NCBI RefSeq assembly: GCF_001544475.1
Contig: NZ_FCNW02000029.1
Coordinates: 21,312 to 85,311 of the forward strand
Origin: Caballeronia humi
Lineage (GTDB): Bacteria > Pseudomonadota > Gammaproteobacteria > Burkholderiales > Burkholderiaceae
Length of the DNA stretch: 64,000 nt
Direction of reading: 5' to 3'
Part shown: piece after piece, positions 53,906 through 62,314 of the stretch
Position numbering within the stretch: position 1 is the stretch's first letter
How the letters are laid out: each line of letters opens with the position of its first letter
Position numbers and translations under genes: made by a program
Notes under the pieces: generated by a model
What the model was told of the DNA's origin: nothing
The model's input: only the letters and a program-made list of their open reading frames with translations
The model's database searches: none

Positions 53906-53933
53906 TTCACTTCTCCTTGCGGTTCTTGTGACC

Positions 53934-53945
53934 TGTGATCACAGA
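53934..53945. promoter_or_regulatory. Perfect palindrome upstream of the GntR gene
   Basis: CTGTGATCACAG is a 12-bp perfect palindrome ending 29 bp before the start codon. FadR/GntR-type regulators bind short GT-N-AC-like palindromes, so autoregulation is likely. The TGTGATCACA core would also resemble a CRP half-site arrangement, but the spacing is too short for CRP. Confidence 0.5.
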
Positions 53946-54125
53946 TGCTGAATCGAAGTTTGGTGCGTGCATCGACCACAGTCAACCCGCGTGAGATAGG
54001 GATAAACGCTAATGGGTCGCGGGCGATGCCATTATGCAGACGTAAGGTTCACGCTTCGCAGGGTCGCGTAGGGTGCTTGCCACGTTGCTGGTTCATCGCA
54101 CCGCTTGCAGGCGCGCCTCCGCGTT

Positions 54126-54857
54126 CTAAAGATGCCCAAAGAGCGCTCCGCCCAACGGAACGAGAAACGCGGTCAACACGCCGTTGAGCCCCATCCCGAG
54201 CGCGGCGAACGCGCCCATTTCCTCGCTAACCTGAAGCGCGCGCGCCGTGCCGATGCCATGCGACGCGACGCCGAGCGCGAAGCCGCGCACCGCCGCTTCT
54301 TCGACGCGCAGCACGTTCAGGATCGAGCGCGCGAAGACCGCGCCGAACACGCCCGTCGAGATGACGAGCACCGCCGTCAGCGACGGAATTCCGCCGATCT
54401 TCTCGGCGACGGCCATCGCGATCGGCGTCGTCGCCGACTTTGGCGCGAGCGATGCCACCGTCTGATGCGGCGCGCCCAGAAGCGACGCCACGCCCACCGC
54501 CGACACGATCGCCGTCAGCGACCCGCACACGAGCCCGCCAATGAGTGGCAGCGCCGCGCGCCGCAGCTTCGGCCACTGTCGATAGAGGGGAATCGCGAGC
54601 GCGACGGTCGCCGGTCCGAGCAGGAAATGGACGAACTGCGCGCCTTCGAAGTACGTCGAGTACGGCGTGCCCGACACCCGCAGCACGACGACCAGCAGCG
54701 CCACCGAAATCAGCACCGGGTTCGCGAGCGGATTGAAGCGCGCGCGGGCGTAGATCGATTGCGCGATGAGATAGGCGATCAGCGTGATAGTGAGCCCGAG
54801 CAGCGGCGAAGCGGCGAGATAGACCCAGATCTCGCCGATCTTCGGAAGCGCGGTCAT
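54126..54857 (-). CDS. lrgB: LrgB family membrane protein
   Basis: A 243-residue inner-membrane protein with about eight hydrophobic segments. Family signatures are LGPATVALAIPLYRQWPKL, LAPKSATTPIAMAVAEKIGG and SHGIGTARALQVSEEMGAFAALGMGLNG. LrgA/LrgB act together in murein-hydrolase/autolysis control and, in other bacteria, small-acid export. The start overlaps lrgA as ATGA, implying coupled translation. There is no adjacent LysR (cidR-like) regulator on this strand. Confidence 0.92.
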   Translation of the reverse strand: MTALPKIGEIWVYLAASPLLGLTITLIAYLIAQSIYARARFNPLANPVLISVALLVVVLRVSGTPYSTYFEGAQFVHFLLGPATVALAIPLYRQWPKLRRAALPLIGGLVCGSLTAIVSAVGVASLLGAPHQTVASLAPKSATTPIAMAVAEKIGGIPSLTAVLVISTGVFGAVFARSILNVLRVEEAAVRGFALGVASHGIGTARALQVSEEMGAFAALGMGLNGVLTAFLVPLGGALFGHL

Positions 54858-55225
54858 GGTTCGTCCTCGGGATCGATCGCGTTGACGGTCTGCATGCGCA
54901 GGAGCGCGCGCGTCACGAGCGCCGTCACGGCGATCGCGAGCGTGGTGCTGACCGCGACCGCGACGATCACCGCGAGCGTATTGCCGCGCAGCGCACTCGC
55001 GGACACCATGATGCCGACGCCCGCGGGTACGAACAGCAGCGAGAGGTGACGCAGGAGTTCGAGCGCGGTCGGCTCGATGGCATCGGCCACTTGCGGACGC
55101 CACGCGAGAAGCGCGAAGAGCAGCAGCATGCCGACCACCGGCCCCGGCACGGGCAGCCGGAATACGTAGGAAAGGCCTTCGCCGAAGCACTGGAACAGCA
55201 GAAGCGTAGCGAGTGCGCGCAGCAT
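54854..55225 (-). CDS. lrgA: LrgA/CidA family holin-like protein
   Basis: A 123-residue protein with four hydrophobic helices, starting MLRALATLLLFQCFGEGLSYVF and containing the family motif RLPVPGPVVGMLLLFALLAW and LLFVPAGVGIM. It forms the antiholin-like partner of LrgB. ATG 55225 is preceded by GAGG 8 nt away; a longer in-frame extension has no membrane character. It lies about 100 bp from the MFS gene, whose stop is at 55330. Confidence 0.9.
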   Translation of the reverse strand: MLRALATLLLFQCFGEGLSYVFRLPVPGPVVGMLLLFALLAWRPQVADAIEPTALELLRHLSLLFVPAGVGIMVSASALRGNTLAVIVAVAVSTTLAIAVTALVTRALLRMQTVNAIDPEDEP

Positions 55226-55329
55226 GGTCGGGCCTCGAAGTGACAGGTCGATGCGACGAGCGGCGCCCAGAAGTACCGGGGCGCCGCTCACGCATTGCAA
55301 CCTGTTGTCGAGACGCCGTCAACCCCGAA

Positions 55330-56769
55330 TCAATGACACAGCTCTTCGAGCCGCTTGCCGTTGGTCTTCGGCCCGAACACGCCGATCGATACGACCACCA
55401 CCAGCATGCACGCCGTGATGCCGGTGAATACGCCCGCCACACCGAAGTCGCGCAAGAGGAACGCGATGAAGAACCCCGACATCATCGCGCCGACGCGGCT
55501 CGCCGAATACACGATGCCGTTCGCGCGGCAACGCACGGCCGTCGGGAAGAGCTCGGCCTGGTACGCGTGATAGCACACGGAGATGGTCTGTCCGGCAAGG
55601 CTGATCAGCACACCGAGCACGATCAGCGGCGCGACCGACCTCACCTGTCCGAACGCGATGCCGCACACGATCACGGCGAGCGCCCCGGCGACGATCAGCC
55701 ACTTGCGCTGGATCCTGTCGGCGTAGAACATCGCGAGCATCGGTCCGACCGGCAGCGCGAACGCAATGATGAACGAATACAGCAGGCTCTTCGTCACGGT
55801 GATGCCCTGCCCGATCAGGAGCGTCGGCACCCAGTTGGCGAAGCCGTAGTAGCCGATCGCCTGGCAGAAGTTGAAGATGATCAGCATGATGAGGCGCGAA
55901 CGGTACGGCGGCTGCAGCAGTTCCGAGAACGAAGCGCGGCGATGCGCCGGCTGCTCGATCACCGGCAGCGGCGGCGGCAGCGGCTTGCCCGTCTGGCGCG
56001 TGACGATCTCCTCGATCTTCGAGACGACCCGCTCGCCCTTCTCCACGTGGCCGTGCGTCGCGAGCCAGCGCGGGCTTTCCGGCACTGCACGTCGGATGAA
56101 CCACACGAGCACCGCGCCGACCGAACCCGCAAGCACCACGATGCGCCATCCGTCGATACCGAACAGCGTCGTCGGTACGAGCCAGTACGAGAGGATCGCG
56201 GCGACGGGCGCAGCGGCGAACATCACCATCTGGTTGAACGCCATCGCACGGCCGCGCATGTGTTGCGGCACGAGTTCGGTGACGTAGCTGTCGATCGTGA
56301 TGATCTCGATGCCCACGCCGATGCCCGTGATGAAGCGCCACAGGATCACGCCTTCGGGCGTCGTCTGGAAGGCCATGATCGCCGAGCCGACCGAGTACCA
56401 CAGCAGCGAGAACGTGAAGACCGTGCGGCGCCCGTAGCGGTCCGGCATCCAGCCGAAGCCGAACGTGCCGACGAACAGGCCGGCGAACGTCGCCGCGATG
56501 AAGCCCGCGATGCCGTTGAAGCCAAAGAACGAATGCGTGGTGGTCTGCAAAAGGCCGCTTTTGGCCATGCCCGGCGCGATGTAGCCGGTGAAGATCAAGT
56601 CATAGACTTCGAAGAACCCGCCGAGCGAGATGAGGAACACGAGCATCCAGAGATGCCGCGTGATCGGCAAGCGGTCCATGCGCGCGGAGATTTCCGCGCC
56701 CGGGTTGATGCCGACGTGAACGTTCGGTGCGACGAGCGGGGGGTTGCCCGCGGTAACGGATTGCTGCAT
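55330..56769 (-). CDS. MFS transporter, sugar-porter/aromatic-acid symporter type
   Basis: A 479-residue, 12-helix permease. Motif A reads GWMPDRYGRRTVF, the second loop motif is VPESPRWLATHG, and PVGPMLAMFYADRIQRKWL is the second-half repeat. The pattern YVTELVPQHMRGRAMAF belongs to the sugar-porter family, which also includes aromatic-acid and shikimate-type carriers. It is the last gene of the leftward HMG-CoA-lyase/CoA-transferase/HppD operon. A hairpin leader sharing 17 bp with the one before the 45714 gene precedes its ATG. The substrate is probably an organic acid. Confidence 0.9.
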   Translation of the reverse strand: MQQSVTAGNPPLVAPNVHVGINPGAEISARMDRLPITRHLWMLVFLISLGGFFEVYDLIFTGYIAPGMAKSGLLQTTTHSFFGFNGIAGFIAATFAGLFVGTFGFGWMPDRYGRRTVFTFSLLWYSVGSAIMAFQTTPEGVILWRFITGIGVGIEIITIDSYVTELVPQHMRGRAMAFNQMVMFAAAPVAAILSYWLVPTTLFGIDGWRIVVLAGSVGAVLVWFIRRAVPESPRWLATHGHVEKGERVVSKIEEIVTRQTGKPLPPPLPVIEQPAHRRASFSELLQPPYRSRLIMLIIFNFCQAIGYYGFANWVPTLLIGQGITVTKSLLYSFIIAFALPVGPMLAMFYADRIQRKWLIVAGALAVIVCGIAFGQVRSVAPLIVLGVLISLAGQTISVCYHAYQAELFPTAVRCRANGIVYSASRVGAMMSGFFIAFLLRDFGVAGVFTGITACMLVVVVSIGVFGPKTNGKRLEELCH

Positions 56770-56782
56770 GTCTTTGTCTCCT

Positions 56783-56831
56783 GTCGGGCTGAGTTGGCGC
56801 TTACTCTGATCCCAAGCGCCTTACTCTGGCC
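56783..56831 (-). promoter_or_regulatory. Hairpin leader B before the MFS gene
   Basis: The block AGCGCCTTACTCTGGCC (56815-56831, plus strand) is identical to 45748-45764, and a second partial copy GCGCTTACTCTG lies at 56797-56808. On the minus strand GGCGCTT...AAGCGCC forms a 7-bp stem. An outer GGGC...GCCC pair brackets it just before the AGGAGA ribosome-binding site. A regulatory RNA element or duplicated operator is possible. Confidence 0.5.
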
Positions 56832-56919
56832 CGATGCAAGGTTGCTGTTTCTCTGTACTGGCGGCGTTTCTTATCGTTGAACGTCTGCCGGCATGAAGTA
56901 GTGGTCCGCGTATCGAAAC

Positions 56920-57996
56920 CTATTGCTGCCCAACGACACCTCGTCGAATCTGATCGCGTTCGATCGACTGGAACAGCGCCTTGAAGTTGCCTTCACCGAA
57001 GCCGTCGTCGCCCTTGCGTTGAATGAACTCGAAGAACACGGGGCCGAGCAGCGTATCGGAGAATATCTGCAGCAAGAGCCGTGGATGACCACCGCTCGTA
57101 TTTCCATCGAGCAGAATCCCGCGCGTGCGCAACTCGGAGACCGGCTGTCCGTGACCCGGCAGGCGCTCTTCGAGCATCTCGTAGTACGTCTCGCTCGGCG
57201 CGGTCATCAGCGGGACGCCGGCCATCGCGAGCTTGTCGATGGTGGCGGGCAGATCGTCGGAGAGCAAGGCCACGTGCTGGATGCCCTCGCCGTTGAACTT
57301 CATCAGGAACTCCTCGATCTGCCCCGCGCCCTTCGACGATTCCTCGTTCAGTGGAATGCGGATCTTGCCGTCGGGCGCGGTCATCGCTTTCGAGGTCAGG
57401 CCCGTGTATTCGCCGGAGATATCGAAGTAGCGGATCTCGCGGAAGTTGAAGAGCTTCTCGTAGTAGCCGGCCCAGAACGCCATGCGTCCGCGATAGACGT
57501 TGTGCGTCAGGTGATCGACGAGCTTCAGTCCATAACCCTCCGGACGCCGGTCCACGCCTTCGACGAACCTGAAGTCGATGTCATAGATCGACTCGCCGTC
57601 TTCGAAGCGGTCGATCAGATACAACGGCGCGCCGCCGATACCCTTGATCGCGGGCAGACGCAGTTCCATCGGGCCGGTGGGCATTTCGAGCGGCTGCGCG
57701 CCGAGTTCGAGCGCGCGTGCGTACGCCGCATGCGAATCCTTCACGCGAAACGCGAGACCGCACGCCGACGGTCCGTGCTCCGCCGCGAAGTAAGCGGCCG
57801 GGCTTTTCGGCTCGCGATTCACGATGAAGTTGATGCCGCCTTGCCGGTACAGCACGACGTCCTTCGAGCGATGATGCGCGACGAGCGTGAAGCCGAGCTT
57901 CTCGAAGACCGGCTCCAGCGTATCGGGCGTCGGCGACGCGAATTCGACGAATTCGAATCCCATCAGGCCCATCGGGTTATCGAAGAGATCTGCCAT
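56920..57996 (-). CDS. hppD: 4-Hydroxyphenylpyruvate dioxygenase (HppD-like)
   Basis: A 358-residue VOC-fold Fe(II) dioxygenase. The three metal ligands are visible: the first His in LVDHLTHNVYRGRM, the second in GEGIQHVALL and the Glu in GPVFFEFIQRKGDDGFGEGNF. Family length and the MADLFDNPMGLMGFEFVEF start match HPPD closely. GGAG precedes ATG 57996. It normally makes homogentisate from 4-hydroxyphenylpyruvate; here no homogentisate genes are adjacent. Instead it lies between the CoA-transferase and MFS genes, so the physiological substrate in this operon may be different. Confidence 0.9.
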   Translation of the reverse strand: MADLFDNPMGLMGFEFVEFASPTPDTLEPVFEKLGFTLVAHHRSKDVVLYRQGGINFIVNREPKSPAAYFAAEHGPSACGLAFRVKDSHAAYARALELGAQPLEMPTGPMELRLPAIKGIGGAPLYLIDRFEDGESIYDIDFRFVEGVDRRPEGYGLKLVDHLTHNVYRGRMAFWAGYYEKLFNFREIRYFDISGEYTGLTSKAMTAPDGKIRIPLNEESSKGAGQIEEFLMKFNGEGIQHVALLSDDLPATIDKLAMAGVPLMTAPSETYYEMLEERLPGHGQPVSELRTRGILLDGNTSGGHPRLLLQIFSDTLLGPVFFEFIQRKGDDGFGEGNFKALFQSIERDQIRRGVVGQQ

Positions 57997-58037
57997 TTGA
58001 TTTGCTCCGTGATTCGATGCGCTTCCAGCGGAAAGAC

Positions 58038-59189
58038 TCATGCGACCACCCGGCTCTTCAGGCGCGCCAGCACTTCCTGCGTATGCTCGCCGACTCGCGC
58101 CAGCGCCTGCCTCACACCGGGACGCCGTCCGCCCATCGTCAGCGGCAGGAGCACGACTTCGGTCATGCTGCCGTCGTCGGTTTCCATCGGCACGAGGCCG
58201 CCGCTCGCCTTCAGATGCGGGTCGTCGAGCAGTTGCTCGGGACGTACGATCGGCGCATACGGAATACCGGCCGCTTCGAGCTTCGGCGAAAGTTCTTCTA
58301 TGCGATGCTCCTTCAGGATCGCGCCGAGCACTTCAAGCAACTCGGGGCGGATCGCGACGCGCAGCGCGTTCGTCTCGAAGCGCGGCTCGGCCGGCAGATC
58401 CGGGCGATCGAGCACGTCGCACAGCGTGATGAACTGCTTGTCGCTGACCGCGCCGATAAAAAGCTGTTCGCCGTCTGCGAGCGTGAAGACGTCATAGACG
58501 CTCCACGCCGAGACGCGCGAGGGCATCGGCGGCGGCGCTTCGCGCGTCATCGCGTATTGCTGCATGTGCTGGCCGGAGAGGAACACGCAGTTTTCAAACA
58601 GCGCGCTCTGCACTTCCTGGCCGCGTCCCGTGTGCTCGCGTTCGCGCAGCGCGGCCAGTACGCCGATCGCGCCGAACATGCCGCCCATGATGTCGTTGAC
58701 CGACGTTCCCGCGCGCAAAGGCCGGCCGACCGGACCCGTCATGTACGAAAGGCCGCCCATCATCTGCACGACTTCATCGAGTGCGAGGCGCTTTTCGTAG
58801 GGGCCCGGCAGGAAGCCCTTGTGCGACACGTAGATCAAACCGGGATAGCGCTTCGAGAGCGTGTCGTAATCGAGGCCGAGCTTCGTCATCAGGCCCGGGC
58901 GGAAGTTTTCGAGCATCGCGTCGCAGGTGCCGATCAGCTCGATCGCGGCTTCCTTGCCCTCGGGCGTGTTGATGTCGAGCACGACGCTCTTCTTGTTGCG
59001 ATTGAACGAGCGGAAGAAGCCGATGCCGAGGCCCGGCAGCTTGCGCGTCTTGTCGCCGCCGGGCGGCTCGATCTTGATCACTTCGGCGCCGAGGTCGGCG
59101 AGGATCATGCCGCACGTCGGACCCATGACCATGTGCGTGAATTCAATGACGCGCACGCCGTCGAGGGGAAGTCTTGCGGGGGTGCTCAT
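58038..59189 (-). CDS. CaiB/BaiF family (type III) CoA-transferase
   Basis: A 383-residue enzyme that moves CoA between carboxylic acids. Family features are RVIEFTHMVMGPTCGMILADLGAEVIKIEPP, the catalytic-Asp region ENFRPGLMTKLGLDYDTLSKRYPGLIYVS, and SVNDIMGGMFGAIGVLAAL. GAGGTC precedes the ATG 59189. It is directly downstream of the HMG-CoA lyase gene (10 bp) and 41 bp upstream of HppD. The pair lyase plus CoA-transferase is typical of degrading hydroxy-dicarboxylic acids such as 3-hydroxy-3-methylglutarate or citramalate, but the substrate is inferred. Confidence 0.92.
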   Translation of the reverse strand: MSTPARLPLDGVRVIEFTHMVMGPTCGMILADLGAEVIKIEPPGGDKTRKLPGLGIGFFRSFNRNKKSVVLDINTPEGKEAAIELIGTCDAMLENFRPGLMTKLGLDYDTLSKRYPGLIYVSHKGFLPGPYEKRLALDEVVQMMGGLSYMTGPVGRPLRAGTSVNDIMGGMFGAIGVLAALREREHTGRGQEVQSALFENCVFLSGQHMQQYAMTREAPPPMPSRVSAWSVYDVFTLADGEQLFIGAVSDKQFITLCDVLDRPDLPAEPRFETNALRVAIRPELLEVLGAILKEHRIEELSPKLEAAGIPYAPIVRPEQLLDDPHLKASGGLVPMETDDGSMTEVVLLPLTMGGRRPGVRQALARVGEHTQEVLARLKSRVVA

Positions 59190-59199
59190 GATGATGACC

Positions 59200-60141
59200 T
59201 CAAGCGTTGAGCGCGGCCGGAGCAGCGAAGGTTTTGGGGAGACCCGCGAGCCACAGCGCGCCGTGCAGCGATTCGCCTTCGAGCCAGCCCGCGACTTTCG
59301 CGCGCAGGGCCAGCAAGGCGGGAATGTCGATACCGGTTTCGATGCCCATGTCGGCGAGCATGAACGCCAGGTCTTCGCTCGAAGCGTTGCCGCTCGCGCC
59401 CGGCGCATGCGGACAGCCGCCGATGCCGGCAAGCGTGGCGTCGAAGCGCGCGACGCCGGTTTCGAGCGCCGCGTAGACGTTGGCGAGCGCGAGACCGCGC
59501 GTGTCGTGGAAGTGGCCGCACCAGAAGCGCTCGCCGGCGAGCTTGCGCGCCTTCTCGAACAGTTCGCGCACGGCGGCGGGGCCCGCGTAGCCGACCGTAT
59601 CGGCGATGCTCACGCGATCCGCGCCTGCATCGAGCAGCGCCTGCATGCAGCGCAGCACTTCGCTCTGTTCGACGCGGCCCTGAATCGTGCAGCCGAACGC
59701 CGTCCCGATGCCGCCTTCGATCAGCGTCTTCGAGCCGGACGCATCGCGCGCGGCACGGATGCGCGCCACTTCGGCGACGACTTCATCGGGCGTCTTGCGC
59801 AGGTTGGCCAGGCTATGTTCGTGGCTCGCGGAGAGCGGCACGAGCAGCAGGTCGGCGCGTGTTTCGATAGCGCGCTCGGCGCCTTTCAGATTCGGCACGA
59901 GCACCGAGACGACGAGGCCCGGCAGCGTTTTCGCGTAGGCGACGAGTTCGGCGGTGTCGGCCAGTTGCGGCAGAAGGCGCGCGGGAACGTACGAGCCGAC
60001 TTCGATTTCGCGCTGACCGGTGGCGTACGCATCGCCGATCCATTCGATCTTGCGTTCGGTCGGAAGAATGCTCGGGATGCTTTGCAGGCCGTCGCGCAAG
60101 CCGACTTCGCGGATGGCGACGTTCGCGGGGAACGAGGGCAT
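59200..60141 (-). CDS. Hydroxymethylglutaryl-CoA lyase family protein
   Basis: A 313-residue TIM-barrel lyase. The HMGL signature with the catalytic Cys is LAGIGGCPHAPGASGNASSEDL. Metal and substrate residues include IREVGLRDGLQSIP at the N-terminus and WCGHFHDTRGLALAN. AGGAG precedes the ATG. It would cleave HMG-CoA, or a related 3-hydroxy-3-methyl/2-methylmalyl-type CoA ester, to acetyl-CoA or pyruvate plus a keto acid. First gene of the leftward operon and divergent from a LysR regulator across 134 bp. Confidence 0.92.
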   Translation of the reverse strand: MPSFPANVAIREVGLRDGLQSIPSILPTERKIEWIGDAYATGQREIEVGSYVPARLLPQLADTAELVAYAKTLPGLVVSVLVPNLKGAERAIETRADLLLVPLSASHEHSLANLRKTPDEVVAEVARIRAARDASGSKTLIEGGIGTAFGCTIQGRVEQSEVLRCMQALLDAGADRVSIADTVGYAGPAAVRELFEKARKLAGERFWCGHFHDTRGLALANVYAALETGVARFDATLAGIGGCPHAPGASGNASSEDLAFMLADMGIETGIDIPALLALRAKVAGWLEGESLHGALWLAGLPKTFAAPAALNA

Positions 60142-60196
60142 ATGTCTTGTCTCCTGTCTACCGGTCGTCAGGTTGCCGGCGTTGTGCTAACTTTAG

Positions 60197-60256
60197 ACAT
60201 TCCAGCCAAACCTTAAAGCGGTATTTTGGAAGCGCTGAAGTTCCCGTTCGGAATGT
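60197..60256. promoter_or_regulatory. Widely spaced inverted repeat in the HMGL-LysR divergent promoter
   Basis: ACATTCC (60197-60203) and GGAATGT (60250-60256) are perfect inverted copies 46 bp apart, with TTTTGGAA between them. LysR tetramers bind extended paired sites of this size upstream of the genes they control, so this is a reasonable candidate operator. Confidence 0.35.
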
Positions 60257-60275
60257 CACAGCTTCGGAGACGGCC

Positions 60276-61181
60276 ATGCGCGACATCGACCTGAAAACGC
60301 TGCGGCTGCTTGTTGCCGTGTGCGATCACCGCAATATCGCGCGTGCGGCGGAGGAAGCGCACATCGAGCCTTCCGCGATCAGCAAGCGCATCGCGCAGCT
60401 CGAAAGCGATTTGGGCCTGCCGATCCTGTCGCGCTCGCGGCGCGGCGTCGAACCGACCGCGGCCGGCATCGCGCTGCTCGAACACGCGCGCAACGTGCTC
60501 TTCACGATGGAGCGCATCGCAAGCGACGTCGCCGCGTTCGGCGCTGGGCTGAAGGGGCGCGTGAGCGTGTGCGCGTCGGCATCGGCGATCGCGGAGGCAC
60601 TGCTCGACGACATCGCTTCGTTCATGCGCGAACCCGCGTACCAGAACATTCGCGTCGAAGTGGAGGAGCGTTTGTCGCACGAACTCGTGCGGCAGTTGCG
60701 CGAAGGCGCGGCGACGGTCGGCGTGTGCTGGGACAACGTCGATCTGCAAGGCTTGCGGCACCGCCCCTACCGGCAGGACCGGCTCGCGCTCGCGGTACAT
60801 CGCGATCATCCGCTCGCGGGCGAGGCGTCGCTGCGTTTCGACCAGACGCTCGAGCACGAGCACGTCGGTTTGCCGCCCGCGACCGCCGTCCACACGATGC
60901 TCCAGCGCGCCGCCGCGAGCGCGGGGCGAACGGTGTCGTATCGCGTGATCGTGTCGAGCTTCGACGCGGCTTTTCGCGTGGTCGCGGCGGGCTTGGGGAT
61001 CAGCGTGGTGCCGGTGGAAGTGGCCGAGACGTATCGGCCGGTGCTCGGCATCCGCGTGATTCCGCTCGATGACGCGTGGGCGTTGCGCCGCTTCATCGTG
61101 TGCTTCAAGAACTTCGAGGCATTGCAGCCGGCCGCGCAGCGGATGGTCGAGCATCTGGTCGAACGGGCGGGGCGGGTTTGA
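60276..61181 (+). CDS. LysR-family regulator of the HMG-CoA lyase operon
   Basis: A 301-residue regulator with an intact winged helix (LKTLRLLVAVCDHRNIARAAEEAHIEPSAISKRIAQLESDLGLPILSRSRRGV) and a C-terminal ligand domain. ATG 60276 is preceded by GGAG; an upstream frame extends without family similarity. It is divergent from the HMGL-CaiB-HppD-MFS operon and is the obvious activator. No other genes lie immediately downstream for about 335 bp. Confidence 0.93.
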   Translation: MRDIDLKTLRLLVAVCDHRNIARAAEEAHIEPSAISKRIAQLESDLGLPILSRSRRGVEPTAAGIALLEHARNVLFTMERIASDVAAFGAGLKGRVSVCASASAIAEALLDDIASFMREPAYQNIRVEVEERLSHELVRQLREGAATVGVCWDNVDLQGLRHRPYRQDRLALAVHRDHPLAGEASLRFDQTLEHEHVGLPPATAVHTMLQRAAASAGRTVSYRVIVSSFDAAFRVVAAGLGISVVPVEVAETYRPVLGIRVIPLDDAWALRRFIVCFKNFEALQPAAQRMVEHLVERAGRV

Positions 61182-61422
61182 ATGTGCCGCTTGCGAAATG
61201 CCTAATATGAATGAAGCGGGCAGTCCCTTTCAGTTCGCCCGAGTCGAAGCGCTAAGCGTGCGCTGGCTTTTGTGCCAACAGCTATGACTGAGCGCTAACG
61301 ACACTCCGATAAAAGGACCATTCAGGTTGAACGGCCCAGCGTTACAGGGCACGCGAGCGAACCCTGACGACGTCCGATACGACCCGTTGTTTTGCTAATC
61401 TCCTGAGATACGTAGAACGCGT
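61182..61422. other. Non-coding stretch between LysR and the lipoprotein array
   Basis: No plausible gene, ribosome-binding site or known repeat is visible. GC content and codon-like structure drop here, and the stretch ends at the first repeat junction (61423), so it probably marks the boundary of the inserted array. Confidence 0.5.
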
Positions 61423-61500
61423 TAGAGTTCTCTCCGCAAAAGTTGAGCGTCGGTTTCGCTTCTCGCCAGGTCCAATTTATTGTTTGTCGACAAGATCACG
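61423..61500. repeat. Truncated fourth repeat unit, downstream end of the array
   Basis: The sequence TAGAGTTCTCTCCGCAAAAG and what follows matches the spacers that precede each lipoprotein gene (62221-62314, 63011-63104 and 63792-63870). The lipoprotein gene that should lie to its left is missing and the non-coding stretch begins instead. It is thus the edge of an array that was duplicated from a larger unit. Confidence 0.7.
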
Positions 61501-61516
61501 CCGAAAGGTCATTGGG

Positions 61517-62217
61517 TCATTGGGGCGTAAGTGGATTGGATGAGCGAATGGATGCGTCGCAGATGAAGCGCTCTTGGCCGGAGGGGGAGTGAAGCCCCGT
61601 AGGCATTAGTGGCTCTTCGGAAGCCCACGCTACCTCGTCATGCAGTCCTTCGGGGTATGGTCGTTTTAGGTCGATATCTTTGACGAGGGGAAACTTTCGA
61701 ATGTACGCATCGTATTGAGTTTTCTTCACTACAAAAAGTGCGCCGCCTACAGCGGCAATTGTGTATCGACTCGAATCCTTGAACGGATCAAAGCTCTTCA
61801 TGTAAACCATTCCATGAAACGTCCGTCCGCTGTCGGTCGAATAGATGAGCGAAATTGAGCAGCCACGGTCACTGCATGCGCGTTCCGGCGGTTGAGACGA
61901 CGGAATCACGATGTTCTTTCCAGTGGGGTCGGCATTAATCAACCGGCCTTGAAAGTTCTCGATTCCGTTGCGTCCGAGCTTCTTGCGAATGCTTTCCTTC
62001 GTATCGTTGTAGTACGTGTCGCCGTCGTGGCAGTCGCTATAGTTTTCCAGCGTGACGAACCGATGGTCGTCGATGCGGTAAATCACCTGTGCCGGCACGT
62101 CATAGTGCGGAACCGGCTGCGGTCCCGAATAGCGCGAGCGCTCCGCATCGGAAACGCATGCGGTACACGCGGCCACGCGGCGACGCTCCGAATCAGAGCA
62201 AATTTAGCGACGTTCAC
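61517..62217 (-). pseudogene. Lipoprotein copy 1, frameshifted in its signal peptide
   Basis: Coding sequence homologous to the next two genes, but relative to them it carries an extra 8 bp (CCACGCGG, 62173-62180) within the signal peptide. Read from the GTG at 62217, the peptide goes out of frame before the lipobox (IRSVAAWPR instead of ILSVAACTAC). The remaining 219-codon frame starting at an internal GTG (62176) lacks a ribosome-binding site and a complete signal. Its mature part is intact and differs from the other copies in the region before the shared GLHSPSGQERF tail. It was probably functional until recently, or is phase-variable by slippage in the GCGGCCAC direct repeat. Confidence 0.7.
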
Positions 62218-62220
62218 TTT

Positions 62221-62314
62221 TAGAGTTCTTTCCGCAAAAGTTGTGCGTCGGCTTCGCTTCTCGCCAGGTCCAGTTTATTGTTTGTCGATAAGATTAAACA
62301 GACAGGTCGTTGGG
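62221..62314. repeat. Repeated spacer preceding lipoprotein copy 1
   Basis: This 94-bp spacer is nearly identical to 63011-63104 and closely related to 63792-63870 and 61423-61500. Read on the minus strand it encodes the end of a peptide (DLARSEADAQLLRKEL, TAA) two bases before the GTG of the lipoprotein, showing that the duplicated unit includes the tail of an upstream gene. Confidence 0.75.
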
